Shown here: piece after piece, positions 38,058-47,262 of the stretch
How the letters are laid out: each line of letters starts with the position of its first letter
Numbering within the stretch: the stretch's first letter is position 1
NCBI GenBank assembly: GCA_947477565.1
Contig: CANJUR010000013.1
Location: 1-64,000 of the forward strand
DNA length: 64,000 nucleotides
Direction: 5' to 3'
DNA from: Deltaproteobacteria bacterium
GTDB taxonomy: Bacteria > Myxococcota_A > Polyangia > Polyangiales > Ga0077539
Made by a program: the position numbers and the translations under genes
Notes under the pieces: generated by a model
The model's input: only the letters and a program-made list of their open reading frames with translations
What the model was told of the DNA's origin: nothing
The model's database searches: none

Positions 38058-38744
38058 ATGAATCTTCAATGGACCCGTCGGCTCACCGGCCTCGCGCTCG
38101 TCGGCGCCCTCACCATGGGCTGCCCCTCGCCGAGCATCTACGGCACCGCGCGCACCATTCCGCGTGGGACCACCCAGCACACGCTGGCCGTCGAAATGAT
38201 CGGAGCGGCGGGCTCCGGTTCCAGCGCAGCCATTCCGAACCTCCCCACCTACCAACTGCGGCTCGGACTCGCGGACAACGTGGACCTCGGCATCCGCTTG
38301 AGCAACCTCTCGCTCCCCGGCGTGGACGTGAAGATCAACTTCGTCCGCGGGGCTTTCGATCTCTCCATCGTCCCGGGAGTGCAGGCGATTTATGCCGCGA
38401 TCGGTGACCGCGGCGGAGGCATCCTTTACGCAAACCTCCCACTCGTCCTCGGATTCAACCTCTCGCGTAGCTTTAGCCTGATCGCCACGCCGGGCATCGC
38501 CTACGGCTCGGCCTTCGATCAAAGGAGCCGTACTTCCAGCGGCTCGTCGACGTCGTACAGCACCTACAGCGGCTCGGGCGTGATTCCCCGCCTTGGCGCC
38601 GGCGCAAACATCCGGATCAACAACACTTTCGCCCTCCAGCCCGAGTTCACGGCCTACTACAACGTCGATAACTCCGCAGCGATCTTCACCTTCGGGCTCG
38701 GCTTCCTCTTCGGCGCTCAGCCGGACTTCTCCGACATCCAGTAG
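38058..38744 (+). CDS. lipoprotein with beta-barrel-like strands, unknown function
   Basis: The 228-residue protein begins with a lipoprotein signal (RRLTGLALVGALTMGC, C22). The mature part is a run of amphipathic strands ending in an aromatic-rich last strand block (TFALQPEFTAYYNV, AAIFTFGLGFLFG), with a Ser/Tyr-rich loop near residue 155-175. It resembles the transporter- or porin-like outer-membrane proteins common in myxobacteria, although a lipid anchor plus barrel is unusual. No family is recognised. It stands alone between convergent or divergent minus-strand operons. Confidence 0.65.
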   Translation: MNLQWTRRLTGLALVGALTMGCPSPSIYGTARTIPRGTTQHTLAVEMIGAAGSGSSAAIPNLPTYQLRLGLADNVDLGIRLSNLSLPGVDVKINFVRGAFDLSIVPGVQAIYAAIGDRGGGILYANLPLVLGFNLSRSFSLIATPGIAYGSAFDQRSRTSSGSSTSYSTYSGSGVIPRLGAGANIRINNTFALQPEFTAYYNVDNSAAIFTFGLGFLFGAQPDFSDIQ

Positions 38745-38806
38745 CGACGCCGTCCCAGCAGCCCCTCTCCGCCCGCTGGGACGACGCACCCTCCCCCACC
38801 CTCCGA

Positions 38807-39988
38807 CTACGCCCGCTCGATCACCACGGCCACGGCCTCACCGCCGCCGATGCAGAGCGTCGCGAGCCCGCGCTTGACGCCCCGCCTCGCCATCGCGTGC
38901 GTCAGAGTTGTCAGGATGCGCGCACCGCTCGCACCGATGGGGTGCCCGAGCGCCACCGCGCCGCCGTTCACGTTGACCTTCGCCAGATCGATCTCGGACT
39001 TCTGCGCCACCGCCAGCGCCACCACGGCAAACGCCTCGTTGATCTCGAACAGGTCGATGTCAGCCACGGACAAGCCCGTGCGAGCGAGCGTCGCGGCGAT
39101 CGCCTTGGAGGGCGCCGTCGTAAACCACTCGGGCTCCTGCGCCGCGCTGCCGTACCCGACCACCCGCGCCAGGGGAGTGAGACCGAGGCGCTTCACCGCG
39201 TCGCCCGAGGCGAGCACCAACGCCGCAGCGCCATCGTTGATCTTGCTCGCGTTGGCCGCCGTAATCGTCCCGGCCTTGTCGAACGCCGGCTTCAGCGAGG
39301 CCATCTTGTCGGCGTCGCCACGCTTCGGCTCGTCGTCCTCCAGCACCGTCACCGCGCCCTTGCGACCCTCGATGGTCACACCGACGATCTCGTCGGCGAA
39401 GAGCCCGCCGGACTGCGCCGCAAGCGCACGCCGGTAGCTCTCCTTCGCAAAGGCGTCCTGCGCCTCGCGGGTGAACGACATCTCCTTCGCGCAAAGCTCG
39501 CCCGCCACACCCATGTGGAAGTTCTTGTACGGGTCCCAGAGCCCGTCGTGGATCATCCCGTCGATGGCTGTCGCGTTGCCCATCCGCATCCCCTTGCGCG
39601 CCGTCGGCAGGTAGTACGGAACGTTCGACATGCTCTCCATGCCGCCCGCCACCACCACGTCGGCGTCACCAAGCTGAATACTCTTCGTGCCGAGCATCAC
39701 GGCCATCAAGCCCGATCCGCACACCTTGCCCACCGTCGTGCACGGAACGTTCGTCGGCAGCCCCGCGTACAGGGCCGCCTGCCGCGCGGGCGCCTGACCC
39801 TCCCCCGCGGTCAGCACGTTGCCCATGTAGACCTCCCCCACTTGATCAGGGGCCACCCCAGCGCGCTCGAGCGCGGCCTTCACCGCCGTCGCTCCGAGGC
39901 GCGTTGCCACCACGTCCGCCAGCGACCCCTGAAACGCCCCGATAGGCGTGCGCACCGCGCTGCAAATGAACACCTCGACCTTCGACAT
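38807..39988 (-). CDS. atoB: acetyl-CoA acetyltransferase (thiolase)
   Basis: The 393-residue thiolase starts at ATG 39988 (MSKVEVFICSAVRTPIGAF). The nucleophile C90 is in GKVCGSGLMAV, the catalytic H349 in GGAVALGHPIGASG, and the second acid/base cysteine C379 in TLCIGGGEAVAV. The SMSNVPYYLP segment is typical of acetoacetyl-CoA-type biosynthetic thiolases. It condenses or cleaves acetoacetyl-CoA, and probably works with the crotonase and dehydrogenase encoded nearby, although it is not in the same transcript. Confidence 0.93.
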   Translation of the reverse strand: MSKVEVFICSAVRTPIGAFQGSLADVVATRLGATAVKAALERAGVAPDQVGEVYMGNVLTAGEGQAPARQAALYAGLPTNVPCTTVGKVCGSGLMAVMLGTKSIQLGDADVVVAGGMESMSNVPYYLPTARKGMRMGNATAIDGMIHDGLWDPYKNFHMGVAGELCAKEMSFTREAQDAFAKESYRRALAAQSGGLFADEIVGVTIEGRKGAVTVLEDDEPKRGDADKMASLKPAFDKAGTITAANASKINDGAAALVLASGDAVKRLGLTPLARVVGYGSAAQEPEWFTTAPSKAIAATLARTGLSVADIDLFEINEAFAVVALAVAQKSEIDLAKVNVNGGAVALGHPIGASGARILTTLTHAMARRGVKRGLATLCIGGGEAVAVVIERA

Positions 39989-40143
39989 CGCCGCTCTCCT
40001 CGCCGCTTTTCCGGCGTGTATTTGTTGCGCCGCAGCAACCATCGCGCGACGCCGTTGCGGATTGTCTCCGCGCCCTCGCCCCCGTCAAGCGCGTCGCAGC
40101 GCAGCATCGCCCGACGACCACCCCCATCCCGCGCAACGGATGC

Positions 40144-40983
40144 TCAGCCCGCGCGGTCGGCCTTGCGTGCTCGCGCCTTCTCCGCCAGCTCTGCCGCGGT
40201 CTTGCGGTTGCCGCGATTCTCGAAGCGCTTCACGTCAACCCCACTCGACCGGATAAACGCCTGCACGTCCGTGTGATCAACCGCCAACACCTCCGCGGGC
40301 GAGCCCTGCGCAACGATGCGACCCTTGATCAGCATCGCAATGCGGTCGGCGATGTCGAAGGCGCTGACCATGTCGTGAGTGATCACCACGGAGGTCACCC
40401 CGAAGCGCTCGCGCATCTCCTCGATGAGCGCATCCACCGTGCGCGAAGTCACCGGATCAAGACCGCTCGTCGGCTCGTCGTAGATGAGCAACTCGGGCTC
40501 CATCACCAACGCCCGGGCGATGCCCACGCGCTTCGCCATGCCGCCGGAAATCTGCGCTGGAGTGAGCGTCGCGGCGTGGTCCACACCTAGCTCTTTAAGC
40601 TTGATCATGGCCTTCTCGCGGATGTCCTTTTCCGAGAGCTTTGTCTGCTCGCGCAGCGGAAATGCAACGTTGTCGAATACCGTCATCGAGTCGAAGAGCG
40701 CGTACTTCTGGAAGACCATTCCGAAGCGCCGACGCGCCTTCGCAAGCTGCACGTCGTTGAGCGACGAGATGTCCGTTCCGTCGATCACGATGCGCCCGCG
40801 CGTAGGACGCTCGAGCGCGATGAGATGGCGCACCAAAGTGCTCTTGCCCGCGCCCGATCCGCCGATGACCACCAGGGTTTCAGCGCGCCCGATGGTCATG
40901 TCCACCCCGTGAAGGATGGTGCGATCTCCGTAGATCTTGACGAGACCCTCCACCACCACATGCGCGTCCGTTGCGTCGAGCAT
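40144..40983 (-). CDS. mlaF: MlaF-like ABC transporter ATPase
   Basis: The 279-residue ATPase has Walker A GGSGAGKST (41-49), signature ISGGMAKRVGIARAL, Walker B ELLIYDEPTSGLDP and the H-loop VVITHD. MAKRVGIARAL is the sub-pattern seen in the Mla/Ttg2/Mkl group that drives lipid transport between membranes. The MlaE-like permease gene lies directly upstream (16 bp). A basic C-terminal extension (NRKTAAELAEKARARKADR) is present. No MCE-domain (MlaD) gene is in this unit. Confidence 0.9.
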   Translation of the reverse strand: MLDATDAHVVVEGLVKIYGDRTILHGVDMTIGRAETLVVIGGSGAGKSTLVRHLIALERPTRGRIVIDGTDISSLNDVQLAKARRRFGMVFQKYALFDSMTVFDNVAFPLREQTKLSEKDIREKAMIKLKELGVDHAATLTPAQISGGMAKRVGIARALVMEPELLIYDEPTSGLDPVTSRTVDALIEEMRERFGVTSVVITHDMVSAFDIADRIAMLIKGRIVAQGSPAEVLAVDHTDVQAFIRSSGVDVKRFENRGNRKTAAELAEKARARKADRAG

Positions 40984-40999
40984 TGGGCCGTCGCGCTCC

Positions 41000-41800
41000 T
41001 CAGACCTCGGTGAGCATCGAGGTGATCAGGTAGTCGAGAAGGAAGACCGCGACCACGCTCCAGACCACTGCCCTGGTCGTCGCCTGCCCAACACCCACAG
41101 CACCGCCAGACGCGAAGTACCCGTGGCGACACGAGATGAGCGTCACCGTGAACCCAAACACCAGCGCCTTGATGAGCCCCTGACGGATGTCCGAAGGGAC
41201 AATCATCGTCTTGATGCGGTCGGCGAAGATGCCCGGGTCGAGCGAGAGCCCCCACACGCCGATGGCCCAGGATCCGCCGACGCCCACAAGGAAGAAGATC
41301 AAAGCCAGCACCGGGACCATCACCAGTCCCGCGAGGATGCGCGGCACGACGAGGTACTGCACCGGGTTGACGGCCATCGTCTCGAGCGCGTCGATCTGCT
41401 CGGAGGAGCGCATATTTCCGAGCTCCGCGGCCATGCCCGATCCGGCGCGCGCGGCCACCATGATCGCCGTGAGCACCGGCGCCATCTCGCGCGAGAGGGT
41501 GAGCGCAACCACCCCTCCGACCATGTTTTCCGCGCCGAACCGACGAAATCCGTAGACCGTCTGCACCGCGAAGACCATCCCAGTAAAGAGCCCCACGAGG
41601 CCCACCAGGAAGACCGACTGCACGCCAACAAACTCCAACTGCGCCACCACCAGCGGCACCCGGTACGGCGGACGAACCCCCCAGAAAACCGCGCGAAACG
41701 CGAGGTCCGCAAGGATGCCGATCTCTTCGAACACGGACTTCACCGGCGCCACGATGGAGGCGATGAATCCCGTCGGCTTCGGTGCTTCGTCCCCGCTCAT
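41000..41800 (-). CDS. mlaE: MlaE-like ABC permease
   Basis: The 266-residue membrane protein has five to six hydrophobic helices and the MlaE hallmark block with GLFTGMVFAVQTVYGF, RFGAENMVGGVVALTLSRE, PVLTAIMVAARAGSG and GNMRSSEQIDALETM. It pairs with the MlaF ATPase to move phospholipids across or between envelope membranes. Its ATG overlaps the alanine racemase stop (ATGA), so expression is coupled to cell-wall precursor synthesis. Confidence 0.92.
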   Translation of the reverse strand: MSGDEAPKPTGFIASIVAPVKSVFEEIGILADLAFRAVFWGVRPPYRVPLVVAQLEFVGVQSVFLVGLVGLFTGMVFAVQTVYGFRRFGAENMVGGVVALTLSREMAPVLTAIMVAARAGSGMAAELGNMRSSEQIDALETMAVNPVQYLVVPRILAGLVMVPVLALIFFLVGVGGSWAIGVWGLSLDPGIFADRIKTMIVPSDIRQGLIKALVFGFTVTLISCRHGYFASGGAVGVGQATTRAVVWSVVAVFLLDYLITSMLTEV

Positions 41801-43002
41801 CGGCCCGACGATCGGTACGATCGCGGCACCCGACGGGAGATCGCGGTGAGCACTTCGTAGGGAATAGTGCCCACCCGCCGGGCGATCTCCTCGGCGCGGA
41901 TCACGTCAAAGCCCCCGGCGCCGCGCTGCGAGCCGAGGAGCACCGCCTCGTCGCCCACCACGACACCCGACATTCGCGCGAGGTCGGTCACATCGACCGT
42001 GGTCATATCCATCGAGACGTTGCCCACCACCCGGCAGCGCCGGCCCTGAATCAACACCTCCGCATCCGACGAGAGCCGCCGGAAGAAACCGTCAGCGTAC
42101 CCCACCGGCAACGTCGCGATCACCGACGTGCGGCCGCAGCGCCACGCGCCTGCATAGCCCACGGGCGAACCCGCCAGGAGCTCCCGCAGCGCGATGACCT
42201 CCGTACGAAGGCGCATGGCCGGCAGCAGCCCCGGCGCTGCGTGCGGAAACGGCGTCACCCCGTAGAGAGCCACGCCCACGCGCACGAGGTCGAGACGCGT
42301 CTCGGGCATCCGAAACGCCGCCGCGCTCGCCGCCGCGTGGATCACCCCCGGAACGATGCCCGCCCGCCCGCACAACGCCCGCGCTTCCTCGAAGCGTCGC
42401 AACTGCGTCGTCGTGAAGCTCGGATCGTCGCAATCCGCGTTGGCGAAGTGCGTCATGAGGCCCTCCACCACCACGTGCGGCATCTGCACGATCGCATCGA
42501 GAAACGCAGGGAGGGCCGCGAGCGTGACGCCTAAGCGACCCATTCCCGTGTCGATTTTCAGGTGCACCCGCACCGGCGCGTGCGACCGCGCGGCGGCCAG
42601 CGCTGGAAGCTGCGAAGCGTCGTGGATCACCGGCGTCAACCGAGCTTCGAGGGCCGCGCCGAGCCCGTCGCCGTAGTGCCCGGACATCACCAGGATGGGG
42701 AGCGCCACGCCGGCGTCACGCAACTCGAGGCCCTCCTCGACCAGCGCGACGCACAGTCCGTCGATGCCAGCGGCCTCGAGCGCGCACGCCACCGGGATCA
42801 CCCCGTGTCCGTACGCGTCGGCCTTCACCACAGCGTAAACCTGCGGCGGGATTTCGCGGTCTTCGGCCACCAGCGCACGGATGACGGCGAGGTTGTGCGC
42901 GACCGCCGGGAGGTCTACCTCGGAACGCGTCGGACGGTGCGCCACCCCAGCGTCCGCGCGCGACGAGACCACCACGCGCAGCGTCGGCCCCGCGTCGCTC
43001 AC
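41797..43002 (-). CDS. alr: alanine racemase
   Basis: The 401-residue PLP enzyme starts at GTG 43002, which overlaps the stop of the 86-residue gene as GTGA. An earlier frame extension has no similarity. PLP lysine K60 is in YAVVKADAYGHG, HLKIDTGMGRLG and VEGLMTHFANAD mark the barrel, and the second-base tyrosine lies in SPVGYAGAW. It makes D-alanine for peptidoglycan. The mlaE and mlaF genes follow in the same coupled unit, an uncommon neighbour pairing. Confidence 0.93.
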   Translation of the reverse strand: MSDAGPTLRVVVSSRADAGVAHRPTRSEVDLPAVAHNLAVIRALVAEDREIPPQVYAVVKADAYGHGVIPVACALEAAGIDGLCVALVEEGLELRDAGVALPILVMSGHYGDGLGAALEARLTPVIHDASQLPALAAARSHAPVRVHLKIDTGMGRLGVTLAALPAFLDAIVQMPHVVVEGLMTHFANADCDDPSFTTTQLRRFEEARALCGRAGIVPGVIHAAASAAAFRMPETRLDLVRVGVALYGVTPFPHAAPGLLPAMRLRTEVIALRELLAGSPVGYAGAWRCGRTSVIATLPVGYADGFFRRLSSDAEVLIQGRRCRVVGNVSMDMTTVDVTDLARMSGVVVGDEAVLLGSQRGAGGFDVIRAEEIARRVGTIPYEVLTAISRRVPRSYRSSGR

Positions 43003-43259
43003 CCGACCTCGTGAACCTTGTAGCTCGTCACGATCGGCGAGCGCTCCATGACGCGGTGGATCCATTGAGTGTCGCGCGCCGCGACCGCGACCAGGCGTAG
43101 TTCGGCGCCGTCCTTCGGCTCTGCGATCTTGCCGAACCCGACGGCGAGCGCCTCTTCCGGGGTCATGATTTGCGCCTGCGTCTCGCGCAGCGTCTCGTCG
43201 GAGAGCAGGGTCGAAGGGTCACTGCCGGCCACCAGGTGACACTCGAAGATGTGCATCAT
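42999..43259 (-). CDS. small cytosolic protein of unknown function
   Basis: The 86-residue protein starts at ATG 43259 (a second Met follows directly) and overlaps alr by 4 nt. It starts MHIFECHLVAG and holds an acidic region (TPEEALAVGFGKIAEPKDGA) and a basic, Trp-containing helix (RDTQWIHRVMERS). It has no signal peptide. I do not recognise it. Coupling to alr suggests it is translated with the racemase, but not what it does. Confidence 0.65.
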   Translation of the reverse strand: MMHIFECHLVAGSDPSTLLSDETLRETQAQIMTPEEALAVGFGKIAEPKDGAELRLVAVAARDTQWIHRVMERSPIVTSYKVHEVG

Positions 43260-43292
43260 GGGCCGGGACTATCGCACGGCGCGCCGGGCCGT

Positions 43293-45182
43293 TCACGCCC
43301 GCCCAGCGTCGTCTACGAACGCACGAAACCACGTCTCCAACACAAGCAGTGTCCAGAGCCGGTCGGCGCCTCCACGGCCCGCATCGAGGTCGGCGAAGAG
43401 AGCCTCTACCGCCACCGGGGAGAGCACCCCGCGGGCGCGGGCGGTCTGGTCGAGCAACAGATCGCGCGCCATCGCGCCGAGGTCGCGGGTCATCCAGCGG
43501 GTGAGCGGCAGCCCGAAGCCACGCTTGCTGCGCTGCAAGATCTCCCGCGGCACGAGGTCATCGACGGCCTTGCGCAGTAGGTGTTTGCCCCGCCATCGCA
43601 CCTGCACAGCGGAAGGCAGCCGAGCCGCGAACTCCACCACCGCGGTGTCGAGGAAGGGGCAGCGCACCTCCAGGGCGTGGGACATCGCGGCGATGTCCAC
43701 CTTCGCGTTGATGTCGTCGGGCAGGTAGGTCTGGAAATCGAGATCGAGCAGGCGTCGCAGACAGTCCGGCGCACGGCTCACAGCGAGCGAATCCGCGAAG
43801 CGACGCAGCGTCGTCCGAGGGTCCACCGCTGCCATTGCGGGACCGTAAAGGCGCTGCTTGTCCATTGCCGAGAAGTGACCCAGCAGCGCCAGATATCGCC
43901 CCGCCTCGCCCTCATCCAGCGAGCGAGCGAGATCGACCACATCGGGGTGAATCGCCCGCCCCATGAAGCCCAGCGCAGCCTGCACGAGCGGCTGCACCCG
44001 CGTCGGCAGGCGATCGAACGCAGAGGCCAGCCGCGCGGGGTTGTAGCGCTTGTAACCCGCGAAGTTTTCGTCGCTCGCGTCGCCGGAGAGAGCAACGGTG
44101 ACGTGCGCGCGGGTCATTCGCGCGAGGTACCAGGTGGCGACGGCGCTGCTGTCACCGAAGGGCTCGCCGTGGTGATCGACAATCTCGCGGAGCACCGTGG
44201 TCATCTCCGGCGCGACCACCAGTTCGTGGTGATCGGTGCCGTATCGGGTCGCCACCAGGCGCGCATATTCCAACTCGCTGTCGTCCGCGTCCGGGAACCC
44301 GATGGAGAAGGTCTTCACCGGGCGCGTCGAGGCGCGCGCCATCAGCGCCACGATCACCGAACTATCGACGCCACCCGACAGAAATGCTCCCAGCGGCACA
44401 TCCGCCACCATCCGGCGTCGCACCGCCCCGTCGAGCAGTCCGCGAAGCTCACGCGCGAGATCGTCCTCGGACCCACTGACGGTCTCCCCGCAGGGGCGGC
44501 TCCAGTAGCGCTGCGGAAAGGGCTCGGCGCCCGGCGCGATCACCGCGAGGGTCGCAGGAGGGAGCTTGAAGATCCCGCGGTACACCGTGCGCGGCGCGGG
44601 CACGTATTGGAGCGAGAGGTACTCATCGACGGCGCTCAGATCGACCGCGGGCCGCTCGTCAGGAAAAGCCCGCACCAGTGCGTGCAACTCGGAAGCAAAG
44701 GCGAGTCCCCGGCGCGTTCGGCGGTAGAAGAGCGGTTTCTTGCCGCTACGATCGCGCGCAAGCACCAGCACCCGGCGGCGGGCGTCCCACAGCGCGAGTG
44801 CGAACATCCCGTGGATGCGCTGCACGAAGCCCTCCCCCAGGTCTTCCCATAGGTGAAGAACCACTTCGCTGTCGGAGCGCGAGCGCAGCGTGTGGCCCTT
44901 CGCGACGAGGTCGGCGCGGATGGGCTCGAAGTCGTAGATCTCGCCGTTGATCACCCCGGTGACGGCGCCGTCCTCGTTGGCGATTGGCTGGTTGCCGTCA
45001 GCGCTCAGGTCGATGATGGACAGTCGCCGATGACCGAGCACCACGCCCGCCGCGCGCCAGATTCCCTCGGCGTCGGGACCCCGGTGCGCAATGGCATCGA
45101 GCATCCGCTTCACCGCGGCATCGTCGTCGGGGTGCACCCCGGCGCTCGCGTCGTCAGCCATGAACCCGGCGATGCCGCACAT
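43293..45182 (-). CDS. asnB: asparagine synthase-like glutamine amidotransferase
   Basis: The 629-residue protein starts at ATG 45182 so that catalytic Cys2 follows the removable Met (MCGIAGFM). The N-terminal class II glutaminase has HRGPDAEGIW and GVINGEIYDF, and the synthetase domain has the PP-loop SGGVDSS. It is the AsnB/AsnO type that also occurs in polysaccharide loci, where it amidates sugars or peptides. It lies beside, and divergent from, the first genes of the polysaccharide locus, so either free asparagine or a glycan amide may be the product. Confidence 0.87.
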   Translation of the reverse strand: MCGIAGFMADDASAGVHPDDDAAVKRMLDAIAHRGPDAEGIWRAAGVVLGHRRLSIIDLSADGNQPIANEDGAVTGVINGEIYDFEPIRADLVAKGHTLRSRSDSEVVLHLWEDLGEGFVQRIHGMFALALWDARRRVLVLARDRSGKKPLFYRRTRRGLAFASELHALVRAFPDERPAVDLSAVDEYLSLQYVPAPRTVYRGIFKLPPATLAVIAPGAEPFPQRYWSRPCGETVSGSEDDLARELRGLLDGAVRRRMVADVPLGAFLSGGVDSSVIVALMARASTRPVKTFSIGFPDADDSELEYARLVATRYGTDHHELVVAPEMTTVLREIVDHHGEPFGDSSAVATWYLARMTRAHVTVALSGDASDENFAGYKRYNPARLASAFDRLPTRVQPLVQAALGFMGRAIHPDVVDLARSLDEGEAGRYLALLGHFSAMDKQRLYGPAMAAVDPRTTLRRFADSLAVSRAPDCLRRLLDLDFQTYLPDDINAKVDIAAMSHALEVRCPFLDTAVVEFAARLPSAVQVRWRGKHLLRKAVDDLVPREILQRSKRGFGLPLTRWMTRDLGAMARDLLLDQTARARGVLSPVAVEALFADLDAGRGGADRLWTLLVLETWFRAFVDDAGRA

Positions 45183-45372
45183 AGAAGTTGCCCGTCGGCT
45201 ACCACCGCGGAGCGCCCCGCGGCAACAGCCCGCGTCTCCACTCGAGTTCGGACTCGGCTCACGGAAGCCGATCTTCGTTGATCTCCACGCCGCGCGATCT
45301 CCGAGAGAGTGTTGACGCGTCCAGCGCCCCCGGTGCATGTGGGACGCCCCCTCGAAACTTCAGGGAGATTCG

Positions 45373-47262
45373 ATGATTCCAGCGCCTGCCGCATGGCTTC
45401 TGCAGTTCGTTCTGGTGTCCGCTGCAGCGTGGATCACATTGCACGATGACGCCTTCGCCCGCCTCTGTGCCGGACGTGCGATGTACCCCGCCGCGGCGCT
45501 GCTCTTCGCAGGTCTCGCGGGCCTAGCCAGAAGCCGTCTACGAGCACGCTCCGCGGGCACTCCGGTCGCCGGGACAGACCTCCACTGGCTCACTCTGCCC
45601 GCTGCCATCGCGTTGTTCATGGTGCCCCTCGCAGACGCATGGGGATCACTGCGATCGCACGGAGCGTTCGTCGGCGGAGTGCTCCCGTACAGCGACGCAG
45701 GGGACTACCTCAATGGCGCGCTGGGCTTGCTCGCAAACGGCACTCTCGACGCATGGAACAGCCGCCGACCCCTCAACGCTGCGCTCCTTGCCCTGCGTCT
45801 CGGCCTGGCCGACGGCGACCTTCAGGCGGCGCTCGTCACGCAGGCCATCGTGCTCGCGGCCTCGTCGTGGCTCGCCGCGCGGGCCATCGCACGCGACCTC
45901 GGATGGGCCGCGGGCGCCATTCTCCTCGGAGGAATGCTCACTTTTGGAGGAATCTTCGTCGCCACGACGATGAGCGAATCGCTCGGGCTTTCGCTCGGCG
46001 CGCTCGCACTCGCAACGCTCTGGCACTCGGCTCGCGACCGTGAGCGATGGCGTCTGGCGCTTGGCTTCCTCACCCTCACGGCGGCGCTGCAAGCGCGCTC
46101 CGGGCCGATGTTCGTTCTGCCTGCGCTCGTCGGATGGGCGACGCTCTCGCTCCACGACCGCGCCGAGACTGGACGGCGGTGGTGTCCGCGCAACCTCGCC
46201 GTGGCGCTTCTGGGCGTCGCCGGAGGCGCAGCACTCAACGCGCTTCTCACGCGGGTACACCACGGCGCAACAGGCGGCGGGCAGGCGAACTTCTCGTACA
46301 CGCTCTATGGAATCGTCGTAGGCGGCAAAGGGTGGGAGCAAGCCTGGGCTGACTTCCCGGTGGTTCGCGCGATGCCCGAACCCGAGGGCGCCGCGTTTAT
46401 CTACAAGCATGCGCTCGCGCACCTGCAGGCTCATCCGGGCGACCTTGCGCTCGGCCTGTTTCGCAACGTCGAGTGCCTGGTCTTCTCCTGGACCGAGCAG
46501 GCCAGCGGCGACGCCCTCGCGCATCACCCCGCAGCGCAATGGGCGGTTGGCGTGGCGGTCGCAATCGCGGCCACGGTCGCGATCCGCGCCCTGCTTCGCG
46601 CTCACCCCAACGACGCCTCGCTGACCCTCGTGGCGGCCGCTGGAGCGGGCATCGTCGCCTCCGTGCCCGTGATCTACATCGACGGGCGGGAGCGAGTGTT
46701 CGCGGCGGCGTTTCCTTTCGCTGTCGCGGGAGTGGCGTACGCTCTGGCATCGGTATCCCGCGCGGTCGCCGCGGCCCCCGCGGATGCGAGCGAACACGCC
46801 TCTCTCGGCGCGATGCCAGCGACCCTATCGGCACTGCTCCTGCTGGGAGCGCTTCTGGGCGTACCGGCGGTGCGAGCGGTGCTCCCTGAGACCCCCGTCG
46901 CTCACATCGTGCGATGCGCGCGCGGGCACGGCGTGACCCTCTGGACGCGCTACATCCCCGCGGCGATCACCCTTGTGGATGACCCTTCGGCGCTCGCAGT
47001 CCCGCGTGAAAGCGTCGTGGCCTTTCGCCGCGCGATCTACCGGGATCCCAACCTCGGCACCAACGATCTCGGCGCAGCGCTCACGGCGCTCCCAGCCGGC
47101 ACGGAGCTCACGCTGGCCTTCGATCTCATCTCCCGGAGGCTCGATTACTACGCATCTTCGCCCCTGATGCTCCGGCGCGACGGCGCGACCCTCGATGCGT
47201 GCGTGACCCCAGCGACGACCGACGCCCGGACGGTGCAGTTCGTCGCGGAGCGCGTCCGATGA
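45373..47262 (+). CDS. multi-span membrane protein, GT-C-type glycosyltransferase-like
   Basis: The 629-residue protein starts at ATG 45373 behind AGGGAGA. It has about ten hydrophobic helices, and its first long loop carries acidic residues (PYSDAGDYLNGALG), the place where GT-C enzymes keep their catalytic aspartate. The last 120 residues form a soluble domain. No specific family match can be made. It opens a three-gene plus-strand unit in the polysaccharide locus and overlaps the next gene by 4 nt, so sugar transfer from a lipid carrier or glycan assembly is likely. Confidence 0.7.
   Translation: MIPAPAAWLLQFVLVSAAAWITLHDDAFARLCAGRAMYPAAALLFAGLAGLARSRLRARSAGTPVAGTDLHWLTLPAAIALFMVPLADAWGSLRSHGAFVGGVLPYSDAGDYLNGALGLLANGTLDAWNSRRPLNAALLALRLGLADGDLQAALVTQAIVLAASSWLAARAIARDLGWAAGAILLGGMLTFGGIFVATTMSESLGLSLGALALATLWHSARDRERWRLALGFLTLTAALQARSGPMFVLPALVGWATLSLHDRAETGRRWCPRNLAVALLGVAGGAALNALLTRVHHGATGGGQANFSYTLYGIVVGGKGWEQAWADFPVVRAMPEPEGAAFIYKHALAHLQAHPGDLALGLFRNVECLVFSWTEQASGDALAHHPAAQWAVGVAVAIAATVAIRALLRAHPNDASLTLVAAAGAGIVASVPVIYIDGRERVFAAAFPFAVAGVAYALASVSRAVAAAPADASEHASLGAMPATLSALLLLGALLGVPAVRAVLPETPVAHIVRCARGHGVTLWTRYIPAAITLVDDPSALAVPRESVVAFRRAIYRDPNLGTNDLGAALTALPAGTELTLAFDLISRRLDYYASSPLMLRRDGATLDACVTPATTDARTVQFVAERVR

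Noticed and set aside
45312-45340. TTGACG with spacing to GCATGT as promoter of the membrane-protein gene
   Set aside because: The -10 box does not resemble TATAAT; not strong enough to list.
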